From: Dehalococcoidia bacterium
GTDB lineage: Bacteria > Chloroflexota > Dehalococcoidia > Dehalococcoidales > Fen-1064
Length of the DNA: 11,881 bases
Direction: 5' to 3'
NCBI GenBank assembly: GCA_003153955.1
Contig: PMCB01000047.1
Span: 1 to 11,881 of the forward strand
Each line of letters starts with the position of its first letter. Within the stretch, counting starts at the first letter, position 1. Both the position numbers and the translations under genes were made by a program. Positions 1 to 6,954 of this stretch are shown one piece after another. The notes beneath the pieces are model-generated. The model saw only the letters and a list, made by a program, of their open reading frames with translations, searched no databases and was not told the DNA's origin.

Positions 1-1386
1 GAGGACAAGGCCGTCTACGATATGCTTTGCCGCGGCGATACCATCGGTATCTTTCAGGTGGAATCGGCGGCGCAGATGCAGACGATTACGCGGCTGCGGC
101 CCCGCAACCTGCTGGACATGGCGCATGAAGTCGCCGCCGTCCGGCCCGGCGTCGGGGTCAATGGCGGCGTTCAAGAGTACCTGCTGCGGCGCGCCAAAAA
201 GAAACCGGTCACCTACGACCACCCTCTGGAAAAACGCGCGCTGGAACGTACCCTGGGCATCATCCTGTTTCAGGATCAGGTCAACCAGATGGCCATCGAT
301 GTCGCCGGGTTCAATCCCGGTCAGGCCGACCAGCTGCGGCGGGCTTTCGGCCGCCGCCACAATGATGAGCTCCTCAAACAGTTCCATCAGCAGTTCATGG
401 ACGGCGCCCGCAGCCGGGGTGTCGACGACATTGCGGCGGAAAATATCTTCAAGAAATTCAACGGGCAGTACATGTTCCCCGAATCTCATGCCTTTGCCTT
501 CGGGGTCACAGCCTATCAGGCCTCCTGGCTGAAATACCACCATCCGCTGGAATTTTTTGTAGGCATTTTCAACCAGCAGCCGATGGGTTTCTACAGTCTG
601 GAAACGCTGAAGGAAGATGCCCGCCGCCACGGCATCCGGGTGTTGAATCCGGATATTAATAAAAGTCAGGCCGTCTGCGTCATTGAAAACAATGCCGTCC
701 GCCTCGGTTTTCTGAGTGTGATGGGACTGGGCAGCGCCGCCGTCAAAGAGATTGAATCCGGCCGGGCGAAACAGGGCACCTTCGGCAGCATCGGACAGTT
801 CCTGGAAAGTACCGGCGTGCTGGAAGAAGTCGCAGACAATCTGGCCGACGCCGGCGCCTTCGACAGCCTCGAACCGAACCGCCGCAATGTGAAATGGGAA
901 ATCGGCCTTAGATACCGCCCCATCAACTCTCAATTGTCCCTGCCACTGCCTGTGCAGCAGGACATGGCCGCGCTGCAGAACCCCAGCGATTGGGAAAAGA
1001 TGCAGGGCGAATATAATGTGCTCAGTCTCTTCCCTGCCGGACACATTATGTCAAGGATACGTCCTCAATTTCAGGAAAAGATGACCTGCAGCAAAGATAT
1101 CCCCCGCATCAGTGACGGCGCGGAAGTAACCATTGCCGGACTGGTCATCCGCCGCCAGCGGCCCCGCGGCAAAGTCGTCTTCATCACCCTGGAAGATGAG
1201 TTCGGCCATATTCCGCTAATGGTCTTTCCCCAGGTTTACGAAAGCCAGGAGAATAAGTTCAAATCTCCGTTCCTCATCATCAAAGGCACCATGGCCCGGC
1301 GTGAAGGCACCTGCAACGTGGTTGTCAACGAAGTCAAACCGTTTAACGCCCTGGACAAAACTCTCCAGTCCAAGGACTGGCGGTAA
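1..1386 (+). CDS. dnaE2: Error-prone DNA polymerase III alpha subunit DnaE2/ImuC (C-terminal part)
   Basis: The reading frame is open from the first base, so the gene starts upstream; 461 residues and the stop are visible. The family extends DNA past lesions, usually in SOS-induced mutagenesis. Seen in order: the GDTIGIFQVES segment; a fingers region with ILFQDQVNQMAIDVAGF and QADQLRRAFGRR; FPESH at 475-489; a helix-hairpin-helix stretch (LGFLSVMGLGSAAVKEIE); and an OB-fold near 1120-1330 (VTIAGLVIRRQRP, VVFITLEDE). FPESH, the NQQPMGFYSLETLKEDARRHG block and the short tail after the OB-fold point to DnaE2, not the replicative DnaE1, which normally has a different post-fingers block and a longer C-terminus. 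The catalytic aspartates and PHP domain lie outside the window, so activity cannot be judged. ImuA and ImuB partners, if any, would be upstream. Replicative DnaE is the alternative, judged less likely. Confidence 0.85.
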   Translation, partial: EDKAVYDMLCRGDTIGIFQVESAAQMQTITRLRPRNLLDMAHEVAAVRPGVGVNGGVQEYLLRRAKKKPVTYDHPLEKRALERTLGIILFQDQVNQMAIDVAGFNPGQADQLRRAFGRRHNDELLKQFHQQFMDGARSRGVDDIAAENIFKKFNGQYMFPESHAFAFGVTAYQASWLKYHHPLEFFVGIFNQQPMGFYSLETLKEDARRHGIRVLNPDINKSQAVCVIENNAVRLGFLSVMGLGSAAVKEIESGRAKQGTFGSIGQFLESTGVLEEVADNLADAGAFDSLEPNRRNVKWEIGLRYRPINSQLSLPLPVQQDMAALQNPSDWEKMQGEYNVLSLFPAGHIMSRIRPQFQEKMTCSKDIPRISDGAEVTIAGLVIRRQRPRGKVVFITLEDEFGHIPLMVFPQVYESQENKFKSPFLIIKGTMARREGTCNVVVNEVKPFNALDKTLQSKDWR

Positions 1387-1521
1387 CGGCTAATCTGCCG
1401 CAGTTTGCTTTTTAAATTCTTGATAATCTTGGCCTCTTCCCGCACATCAGCGTATATATTTGCCGCAACTTTGCCAAGAATAACATCCCCGGCAATAAAC
1501 AATATCATCACCTCGAATACC

Positions 1522-1534
1522 GCAGATTATCTGC
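1522..1534. repeat. 13-bp perfect palindrome downstream of dnaE2
   Basis: GCAGAT and ATCTGC flank a single central T, giving a perfect 6-bp inverted repeat. A related string (TAATCTGCCGC) occurs just after the polymerase stop near 1390. It is too short for a stable terminator and could be a protein-binding site or chance. Confidence 0.35.
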
Positions 1535-1614
1535 CGGGCCGTCCGCCAAAACATTCCGAACCGCAACCTCTCCACCTTCATTCTCTGAACCCGGACTATA
1601 TCGATTTGGTATTT

Positions 1615-1629
1615 TAGTACTAAGTACTA
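1615..1629. promoter_or_regulatory. 15-bp perfect palindrome, candidate operator
   Basis: TAGTACT and AGTACTA flank one central A. An overlapping ACTAGT at 1626-1631 adds a second symmetric core. Sites with an ACT-n-AGT core are typical of NarL/FixJ (LuxR-type) response regulators such as VraR and LiaR. Such a regulator would suit a gene next to a histidine kinase, but the link is inference. The palindrome lies about 270 bases before the kinase start. Confidence 0.4.
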
Positions 1630-1717
1630 GTAGCCCAAATGGGTGATAGTAGCATAGGACTTTCGATGGTTTAATAGTCTCAACATGGGTCAAGGTGTAT
1701 CACAAAACTTGTTTTTT

Positions 1718-1768
1718 GGCCCGTCTTTAAATAGCTAATTTCAGGGCTCGTCCCGAAAAAGATGGGCC
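1718..1768 (+). ncRNA. Possible structured leader hairpin before the kinase gene
   Basis: Arms 1718-1728 (GGCCCGTCTTT) and 1758-1768 (AAAGATGGGCC) pair over 11 bp with one G-U pair when read as plus-strand RNA. The 29-base loop contains a small inner GGG/CCC hairpin (1744-1754). Neither strand has a T-run directly after it, so it does not look like a terminator. It could be part of the kinase mRNA leader or an unrelated fold. I recognise no riboswitch class. Confidence 0.35.
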
Positions 1769-1803
1769 TGCAGGTCATGGATATAAGCGTTTCTCAGCGC
1801 CTT

Positions 1804-1830
1804 CCGCAGGTGCCGGTATTACGGTTGCGG
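1804..1830 (+). repeat. Small GC-rich inverted repeat in the kinase leader
   Basis: CCGCA (1804-1808) pairs with TGCGG (1826-1830), with an inner CCG/CGG pair around GTATTA. It is a modest stem that could add to leader structure 70-95 bases before the kinase start; chance is possible. Confidence 0.25.
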
Positions 1831-1899
1831 GCGGGGAAAGTTAAAATACAGCGGGATCAAGAATATCTTGCGTGTGAGTTTTATTTCGCGGAGGATTAA

Positions 1900-4425
1900 A
1901 TGAGCGGGTCTGACATGGATGCGGGAAAGTCTGCGGGTAGTCTTAAAATCGTAAAACGTTCGGTCAAAAAAGAAATATTTTCAAATCAATCTATCGATAA
2001 TAATCTACGGCAGTTGTTAAATAACGAAGGTTTTACAACCGTTTTTGAATCTGCCAATGACCCAATGATGGTTATCGATAATAAAAGTAAAATCATCGCC
2101 ATTAACGACAGATTAACCGAAATCAGCGGTTTTGATAAAGAAGAGTTTATCGGGAAATATCTGAAAGTGCTGTCCGGTGTCTTAACCAGAAAAAGTACGG
2201 CCACAGTAATCAGTAATTATTTACAGCATATGGCCGGAATTGCCGTACCCCCATACGAGATTGAGCTCGTTAAAAAAGATGGCGGAATCATAACTTTTGA
2301 AATCAGTGCCAAACCTTTGCAAAAAGACGGCACCATCTACGGCGAATTGGGTATTTTTCGGGATATCACCGAACGTAAACAGGCGGATATTGAAATCCTG
2401 CAGAAATCCCGCGATATTGATCTTATCAACATCATCAACGAAGCCGCTAATCGGGGTAAAGATTTTGACGATATATTCCGCCTGGTTTCCCGCGAAACTC
2501 AGAGACTGTTCGGGGCTAATGTCGCCATCGTCTATCTTTTAAGTAAGGATAAACAATACCTGGAAATGCAAAATTTTCAATTACCCTCGAAGATGGCTCA
2601 CGCCCTCGAAAACATCATCGCCGATAAGGTTTCCGGGGTAAAAATCAAACTTAACGAACAGGGGATTTATACCGGTATTCTCAACAGAGGCCGGGCAGTA
2701 TTGACGAATGACCGGACCGCCATTATAAATATGGGCCGGGAAAGCACTGAAAACGAAGCTGTTAAGAAACTCATCCCGCCGATTATCAAAGCCCTCGGGG
2801 TGTGTTCCGCTGTCAGTATTCCTTTAAACAATGGCAGCGAAGCCTTCGGGTTATTGGATATCGGCCGGCACGAACCGTTTACCGGTTCGGATATGAAGCG
2901 GTTCGAAACTATCGCCGGACAATTGGCGAATATTATCAAACGCAAACAGGCTGAGATAGCCCTCAAAGCCTCGGATCAGAACTTCCGCACTTTTCTGGAC
3001 AATTCTTCGCTGGGCGTCCGTATCCGCACCTCTGTCGACGGCATTGTTTATGTCAACCGGGCATTTTTGGATATGTTCGGTTACAAAAATATCGAAGAAT
3101 CAAAATTACGCCCGCCGGAGGAATTTTATACGCTCGAAGAATACGCCAACTATCTGGTGCGCAAGGATAAAATTGCCCGCGGTGAGAAGGTTTCCCATAA
3201 AATAGAAGTTGATATCCTGCGCAAAGACGGCACGGTTCGCCATGTGCAAATCTTCGGTCATTTCGTGCGTCGGGACGGCTGGACCCAGGCAAACACTTTC
3301 TATAACGACGTCACCGATCTTAAAACAACCGAGCAGCAAATGAAGGAACAACAGGCTCTCACCGACCGCATCCTGGGGAGCACCCCGGATCCGGTAGTCG
3401 TCATTGGCCGGGACAAGCGGATTGTCATGGTCAATAAAGCCTTCCGGCATCATTTTGAAATGACCCGGGAGAAATCGGAAGGCCGTGATATCGCTGAAAT
3501 TATCCCGGTGCCGCATCTTATTGAAAAAATTACACAGGGGCTGTCCGGCGGTAAAGCGCACCTCCAGGTGGAGTTCAAAATCAAACGCGGTCTGAAGGAA
3601 ATGGTTTTTGTCGCAAAGTGCACAGGGATGCAGAAAAATGAAGTCCTGGTCATCCTGCACGATATCACCGAAGAACGGGAAATGCAGGAAAGGCTATATC
3701 AGACCGACCGTTTGGCCTCGTTAGGCGAAATGGCCGCCGGGATCGCCCACGAACTCAATAATCCGTTGACCGGCGTTGTTGCCTTGTCTCAATTAATATT
3801 GGAAAGTGGCGCCCCGCCTGAAATAAAAGCTGACCTCGAAGCTATCAGCAATGAAGGGCAGCGCGCTGCCAGCGTGGTAAAAAATCTCCTTTCATTTGCC
3901 CGCAGCCATACTTTATCTACTCAACCGGTGGCAATAAATACTGTTATCATGGAAGTGCTGCAGTTGCGGGCCTATGAGCACAGGGTCAATAACATCGAGG
4001 TTGTGACCCATTTTGCCCCTGACCTGCCGGAAATTCTCGCCGATCGTTTTCAGATGCAGCAGGTTTTCCTCAATATCGTGTTAAATGGCGAACAGGCAAT
4101 GACCGGGGCACATGGCCGGGGCAACTTGACCATCACCACCGCGCAAATTAACGGTTGTATTAAAATAACGTTTGCCGATGACGGTCCCGGCATCCCGCCG
4201 GAAATCATCAACCGCATATTCGATCCCTTCTTCACCACCAAAGATATCGGGAAAGGCACCGGTTTAGGTCTGAGTATCAGCTATGGCATCATAACCAAAA
4301 TGGGAGGCCGGATATACGCAGAGAGTCAATTCGGTAAAGGCGCCGCTTTTATCATCGAACTCCCTCTGAAAATTGATAATCTATCCGGCGAAGCCCCCGC
4401 GGTACAGCCAAACGGCGAATCCTGA
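1900..4425 (+). CDS. Soluble PAS-GAF-PAS-PAS sensor histidine kinase
   Basis: The product has 841 residues. GGAGG at 1890-1894, five bases before the ATG, supports this start. The order is PAS (about 45-160, ending in DITERKQ), GAF (about 175-348), PAS (about 358-482), PAS (about 492-592), then a HisKA dimerisation domain with H-box GIAHELNNPL and phospho-acceptor His617, and an HATPase domain with N-box Asn729, the DDGPGIP box at 760-766 and G2-box GKGTGLGL at 784-791. All catalytic boxes look intact. I see no transmembrane segment or signal peptide, so it should sense a cytoplasmic cue; the PAS and GAF ligands cannot be read from sequence. PAS-adjacent lysine/glutamate-rich links such as ERKQAD and KRKQAEIALK look like signalling helices. 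No receiver domain or response regulator is adjacent, so it is an orphan kinase within this window. Identification is firm; the signal and partner are unknown. Confidence 0.95.
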   Translation: MSGSDMDAGKSAGSLKIVKRSVKKEIFSNQSIDNNLRQLLNNEGFTTVFESANDPMMVIDNKSKIIAINDRLTEISGFDKEEFIGKYLKVLSGVLTRKSTATVISNYLQHMAGIAVPPYEIELVKKDGGIITFEISAKPLQKDGTIYGELGIFRDITERKQADIEILQKSRDIDLINIINEAANRGKDFDDIFRLVSRETQRLFGANVAIVYLLSKDKQYLEMQNFQLPSKMAHALENIIADKVSGVKIKLNEQGIYTGILNRGRAVLTNDRTAIINMGRESTENEAVKKLIPPIIKALGVCSAVSIPLNNGSEAFGLLDIGRHEPFTGSDMKRFETIAGQLANIIKRKQAEIALKASDQNFRTFLDNSSLGVRIRTSVDGIVYVNRAFLDMFGYKNIEESKLRPPEEFYTLEEYANYLVRKDKIARGEKVSHKIEVDILRKDGTVRHVQIFGHFVRRDGWTQANTFYNDVTDLKTTEQQMKEQQALTDRILGSTPDPVVVIGRDKRIVMVNKAFRHHFEMTREKSEGRDIAEIIPVPHLIEKITQGLSGGKAHLQVEFKIKRGLKEMVFVAKCTGMQKNEVLVILHDITEEREMQERLYQTDRLASLGEMAAGIAHELNNPLTGVVALSQLILESGAPPEIKADLEAISNEGQRAASVVKNLLSFARSHTLSTQPVAINTVIMEVLQLRAYEHRVNNIEVVTHFAPDLPEILADRFQMQQVFLNIVLNGEQAMTGAHGRGNLTITTAQINGCIKITFADDGPGIPPEIINRIFDPFFTTKDIGKGTGLGLSISYGIITKMGGRIYAESQFGKGAAFIIELPLKIDNLSGEAPAVQPNGES

Positions 4426-4449
4426 TTACCCTTTGCATCAAGTCAAAAA

Positions 4450-4484
4450 ATAGCCGGCAGGGTTTTTATACCGCTGCCGGCTAT
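4450..4484. terminator. Intrinsic terminator between convergent genes
   Basis: ATAGCCGGCAG (4450-4460) and CTGCCGGCTAT (4474-4484) form an 11-bp perfect stem around a 13-base loop. Six A residues at 4445-4450 become a T-run after the hairpin on the minus strand, so it best serves the aldolase-type gene ending at 4515. It may also stop kinase transcription from the other side, although the plus strand lacks a good T-run after it. Confidence 0.8.
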
Positions 4485-4514
4485 TCTGTAATTCACAATT
4501 TCGAAAATCAAAAC

Positions 4515-5354
4515 TTATTTGAGGCCGGTATAACCGCCGTCTTTCGGGGTTGCTTTTTGCCGCGCCAGCCCGGGCAGCAGCTTGGCCATGCCTTCGCTGT
4601 TCTGGTTGCACCAGCCGTAAATAATGCTGACGTCCCAGCCGATGCAGAAATGTTTCACACCCATATCGATGAACGGCTTCGCCAGTTCGAAAGAACCTAC
4701 TTCCACCCTGGGCGCCACGCCTTTCTTCAGCGCCATTTCGATCATCCGCTTCTGTATGTCCATCATCTCCGGTGATCTTGCCTGCGCCGGTTTGCCGTAG
4801 CTGATGGAGTAATCACTGGGGCCGAACTGCACCATATCCACGCCCGGTACGGAAAGGATTTTTTCCAGGTTGTCCATCGCGCCGGTTTTCTCAATCATCA
4901 GGGCAATGACGACATCGTCCATCGCCTTCGCCCAGGTTTCGGGGCCGTCCGCCACATAGCCGACACTGCGGCGCATGCCGTACCCGTGCACTCCACCGGC
5001 ATCGGGCCTTTCCGAACGTACCGCGCGGATGCAGTCTTTGACGTCATCCACGGTGCGGATATCGGTGAAAAGCACGCTCTGGAAACCGGAATCGATTGCT
5101 CTGGGGGTGATAAAACCGCGGCCGTTCTCCTCAACCTTCATCATTCCGCCCAGGTTGGGGAATAATTCGATCGCGCGGCAGAAATTATCCATTACTTCCA
5201 GACTGAACGGCGAATATTCGCCGACATATTCGATGTAATCAAAGCCGCCGGATTGCCCGACTACCTCGGCCATCCCCGGCCACGGCCCGATTAAATGCAT
5301 TCCCAGTGTCGGTTTCCCGGCTTTCAGCAGTTCCCGCAGTCTGTTTGGTCTCAC
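4515..5354 (-). CDS. HpcH/HpaI aldolase/citrate lyase family protein
   Basis: The product has 279 residues starting from GTG at 5354, chosen because AAGGAG sits six bases upstream (5361-5366). An in-frame ATG at 5390 would add 12 residues but has no good ribosome site. The fold family splits or joins 2-keto-acid aldols using a divalent metal. Matching features are LRELLKAGKPTLGMHL at the N-terminus, a phosphate/pyruvate-type GVHGYG region, and metal-ligand positions Glu155 (in MIEKTGAMDN) and Asp181 (in FGPSDYS). In HpaI the DGEH motif supplies a His base; here the segment is YVGEYSP with Tyr47. The Arg of the following strand appears as Lys73 in MMKVE. The barrel and metal site thus seem kept while two catalytic positions are changed, so the reaction is uncertain. 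No signal peptide is seen; it is cytoplasmic. It stands alone between a promoter and a terminator. Confidence 0.85.
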   Translation of the reverse strand: MRPNRLRELLKAGKPTLGMHLIGPWPGMAEVVGQSGGFDYIEYVGEYSPFSLEVMDNFCRAIELFPNLGGMMKVEENGRGFITPRAIDSGFQSVLFTDIRTVDDVKDCIRAVRSERPDAGGVHGYGMRRSVGYVADGPETWAKAMDDVVIALMIEKTGAMDNLEKILSVPGVDMVQFGPSDYSISYGKPAQARSPEMMDIQKRMIEMALKKGVAPRVEVGSFELAKPFIDMGVKHFCIGWDVSIIYGWCNQNSEGMAKLLPGLARQKATPKDGGYTGLK

Positions 5355-5360
5355 GTTTAT

Positions 5361-5366
5361 CTCCTT
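5361..5366 (-). promoter_or_regulatory. Ribosome binding site that decides the GTG start
   Basis: On the minus strand the bases read AAGGAG, six bases before GTG at 5354. This favours the 279-residue product over a longer form from ATG at 5390. Confidence 0.75.
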
Positions 5367-5424
5367 ATTTTTAATATTGAACTGATTCATTCGTCAATAT
5401 CAATATTATGCTGTCACTCACTCA

Positions 5425-5453
5425 AATATTGCAAGTTTGAGATTCTGTGTCAA
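5425..5453 (-). promoter_or_regulatory. Candidate sigma70 promoter for the HpaI-like gene
   Basis: On the minus strand a perfect TTGACA (5448-5453) is followed after 17 bases by AATATT (5425-5430, four of six to consensus). The leader would be about 60-65 bases. It contains repeated CAATAT strings at 5396-5407 that could be a regulator site. A second weaker candidate (TTGACG near 5393) lies closer to the gene. Confidence 0.5.
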
Positions 5454-5487
5454 GAACATGAGGATTACAGTAGAAAATCCAGAAGAA

Positions 5488-5505
5488 GGAGGGCGAAAGC
5501 CCTCC
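5488..5505. repeat. Perfect 7-bp hairpin with GAAA tetraloop
   Basis: GGAGGGC (5488-5494) and GCCCTCC (5499-5505) close a GAAA loop; as plus-strand RNA this is a very stable GNRA hairpin. On the minus strand it is followed by TTCTTCT, so it may act as a weak terminator for the reductase gene ending at 5671. Together with the next hairpin it could instead be a remnant of a mobile-element end. Confidence 0.6.
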
Positions 5506-5519
5506 GTTCTCGTGATCTT

Positions 5520-5542
5520 TCCCCGCCCTTTTAGGGCGGGGA
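5520..5542. repeat. Perfect 10-bp GC-rich hairpin next to the first
   Basis: TCCCCGCCCT (5520-5529) pairs with AGGGCGGGGA (5533-5542) around a TTT loop, 14 bases after the first hairpin. GC-rich hairpins of this kind are found at the ends of IS200/IS605-type elements and in REP sequences, but no transposase or TnpB gene is nearby. It may simply be part of the terminator zone of the minus-strand reductase gene. Confidence 0.55.
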
Positions 5543-5670
5543 TAAAAGGGGTGGGTCATTGGATAAGAATCAGACAGTATAAAAAAACTTTGGCGGCTAT
5601 CAATCTCAATAAAATAATTCTAAATCTAAATCCGCTAAACCAGGAGGACTGCCTCGAATAACTAAAAAAC

Positions 5671-6801
5671 CTATTTCCCCTTCAGGAAAATATCTGCTTT
5701 CTCCAGCAATTCCGGTATCGCCAGTTGCTGCGGGCATTTTTCCACGCACTGCTCGCACTTCGTGCAATTATCCGCGCGCTGCTCCGCAGGCATCCGCCCG
5801 TAATCCCGCCGCGGCCTGGCGGCGTCGCCGTAAATCACCGCGTCGTTGTAGAGATTGAAAGTGCGCGGGATTTCCACTCCGTTCGGGCACGGCATGCAAT
5901 ACCGGCAGCCTGTGCAGGCAACGGCGTCTGAAAAATAGGCATCTTTGACGCGTCCCACCAGCGCCACTTCTTCCGCGGTCAGGTTGTGCGGCTGGGAATG
6001 TTCCGCCGTGGCTACATTTTCGATCACCTGCTGCATACTGCCCATGCCGCTGAGCACGGTGGTTACTTCCGGATGGTTCCATACCCAGCGCAATGCCCAT
6101 TCCGCCGGCGTTCTTTGTACCGGCGCTTCGGCCCACATTTTGGCCACTTTCTCCGGCGGCTTTGCGAGCCGCCCGCCGCGAATCGGCTCCATTACCACCA
6201 CCGCCAGACCTTTTTTGTGCGCGTATTCCAGCCCCTTCGTGCCGGCCTGGTTCTGTTCGTCCATGAAATTGTATTGAATCTGGGCCAGCGTCCAGTTATC
6301 ATAAGCGTCGATGATTTCCTTAAATACATCGTAGTTGTCATGGAAAGAAAACCCGAGGTGCCCAATGCGGCCTTCCGCCAATTGCCGTTCTGCCCATTTT
6401 ATCACCCCGAGGTCCCGCACTTTCGCCCATTGCATTTTATTCAGGCCGTGTAAAAGATAAAAATCAATTTTGTTATCTAACCGGCCGAGCTGTTCGTTCA
6501 GCAGCTTGTCGAAATCTGCGGCGGCAGTAACCTCCGGACATGGTAATTTAGTGGCCACTTTCACTTTTTCGCGGTAGCCGTCCCGCAGCGCTTTCTCTAC
6601 CACAACTTCGCTGTAGCCCCGGTGATAACCCCAGGCCGAATCGATGTAGTTTACCCCGTGGTCGACGGCATAACGTATCATCGGGATGGCCTGTGCCTCA
6701 TCGATTTTAGCGTAATCTTCATTCAAAATGGGCAGCCGCATCGCCCCGAAACTCAACGCCGAAACTTGCCAATCCAGCTTCCCGAACTTACGGTATTTCA
6801 T
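5671..6801 (-). CDS. Aldo/keto reductase with C-terminal Fe-S motifs
   Basis: The product has 376 residues from ATG at 6801 (MKYRKFGKL, the usual family start). An in-frame GTG at 6810 would add three residues but sits only three bases after AGGA. The NAD(P)H-dependent reductase barrel shows the family tetrad Asp54, Tyr59 (DSAWGYHRGYSE), Lys85 (KVATKLP) and His118 (FYLLHGLN). The C-terminus adds two cysteine clusters: Cys296/299/302/305 (CTGCRYCMPCPNG) and Cys346/349/352/356 (CTKCEQCVEKCP). These would bind one or two 4Fe-4S clusters. This matches the predicted-oxidoreductase group COG1453. The substrate is unknown. An Fe-S reductase of this kind suits anaerobic redox metabolism in the cytoplasm. 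It is divergent from the SGNH hydrolase and may share control with it through a dyad at 6884-6897. Confidence 0.92.
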   Translation of the reverse strand: MKYRKFGKLDWQVSALSFGAMRLPILNEDYAKIDEAQAIPMIRYAVDHGVNYIDSAWGYHRGYSEVVVEKALRDGYREKVKVATKLPCPEVTAAADFDKLLNEQLGRLDNKIDFYLLHGLNKMQWAKVRDLGVIKWAERQLAEGRIGHLGFSFHDNYDVFKEIIDAYDNWTLAQIQYNFMDEQNQAGTKGLEYAHKKGLAVVVMEPIRGGRLAKPPEKVAKMWAEAPVQRTPAEWALRWVWNHPEVTTVLSGMGSMQQVIENVATAEHSQPHNLTAEEVALVGRVKDAYFSDAVACTGCRYCMPCPNGVEIPRTFNLYNDAVIYGDAARPRRDYGRMPAEQRADNCTKCEQCVEKCPQQLAIPELLEKADIFLKGK

Positions 6802-6857
6802 CTCTCTCACCTGTCCTTTTCTGCCGCTTCAAAACATACACAAGCAATCTTGATATT

Positions 6858-6886
6858 ATTGTAATAAAAACTGAATCAAATAACAA
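6858..6886 (-). promoter_or_regulatory. Candidate promoter of the aldo/keto reductase gene
   Basis: On the minus strand TTGTTA (6881-6886) and TACAAT (6858-6863) are 17 bases apart, four and five of six to the sigma70 consensus. The transcript would have a leader of about 50 bases. Confidence 0.55.
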
Positions 6887-6897
6887 ACAACTGTTTG
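6884..6897. promoter_or_regulatory. 14-bp dyad between two divergent promoters
   Basis: CAAACA and TGTTTG flank a central AC. The dyad overlaps the edges of both -35 boxes (6881-6886 minus, 6895-6900 plus), which are only eight bases apart. A dimeric regulator bound here would touch both promoters. It is a candidate operator; no regulator gene is in the window. Confidence 0.4.
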
Positions 6898-6924
6898 ACA
6901 AACGTCCCCATCCTGTTGTTTAAT
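6895..6924 (+). promoter_or_regulatory. Strong sigma70-like promoter of the SGNH hydrolase gene
   Basis: A perfect TTGACA (6895-6900) is followed after 18 bases by TTTAAT (6919-6924, five of six). Transcription would start near 6931, leaving a leader of about 24 bases before ATG 6955. Confidence 0.7.
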
Positions 6925-6940
6925 ACCCTCACCAAATCAA

Positions 6941-6948
6941 AAGGAAGG
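6941..6948 (+). promoter_or_regulatory. Ribosome binding site that decides the ATG 6955 start
   Basis: AAGGAAGG lies six bases before ATG 6955. A TTG in frame at 6895 is part of the -35 box itself and so cannot be the start of the main transcript. Confidence 0.75.
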
Positions 6949-6954
6949 TTTCTC

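Larger units (their letters stand above)
1387..1899. other. Intergenic region of 513 bases, no convincing gene
   Basis: The stretch between the polymerase stop and the kinase start has only short open frames (at most 70 codons) that look like nothing I recognise and lack a good ribosome site. It holds two short palindromes (1522-1534 and 1615-1629), a long hairpin (1718-1768) and a smaller one (1804-1830), listed separately. No clear rho-independent terminator follows the polymerase gene. A possible -10 element TAAAAT at 1842-1847 lacks a good -35, so the kinase promoter is not identified. Confidence 0.6.
5355..5670. other. Intergenic region of 316 bases with promoter and hairpins
   Basis: The segment between two minus-strand genes carries a promoter for the downstream gene (5425-5453) and two tandem GC-rich hairpins (5488-5505, 5520-5542). 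The part from 5543 to 5670 is AT-rich, with no feature I can name. An open plus-strand frame from ATG 5458 (67 codons) has no ribosome site and overlaps both hairpins, so I do not call it. Confidence 0.55.

Noticed and set aside
1405..1693. Short open frames on both strands in the gap after dnaE2
   Set aside because: Neither has a good ribosome site or recognisable sequence, and they overlap each other and a palindrome.
1387..1899. tRNA, CRISPR or known riboswitch in the largest gap
   Set aside because: No cloverleaf, regular repeat-spacer pattern or riboswitch core I know could be found.
3106..3660. 184-codon minus-strand open frame inside the kinase gene
   Set aside because: It lies fully within a kinase with clear PAS domains and shows no family features or ribosome site.
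5458..5661. 67-codon plus-strand frame across the tandem hairpins
   Set aside because: There is no ribosome site, the hairpins lie inside it, and the tail is low-complexity AT-rich sequence.
6895..6954. Upstream TTG start extending the SGNH hydrolase by 20 residues
   Set aside because: The TTG is part of the TTGACA promoter box, and ATG 6955 has a strong ribosome site.
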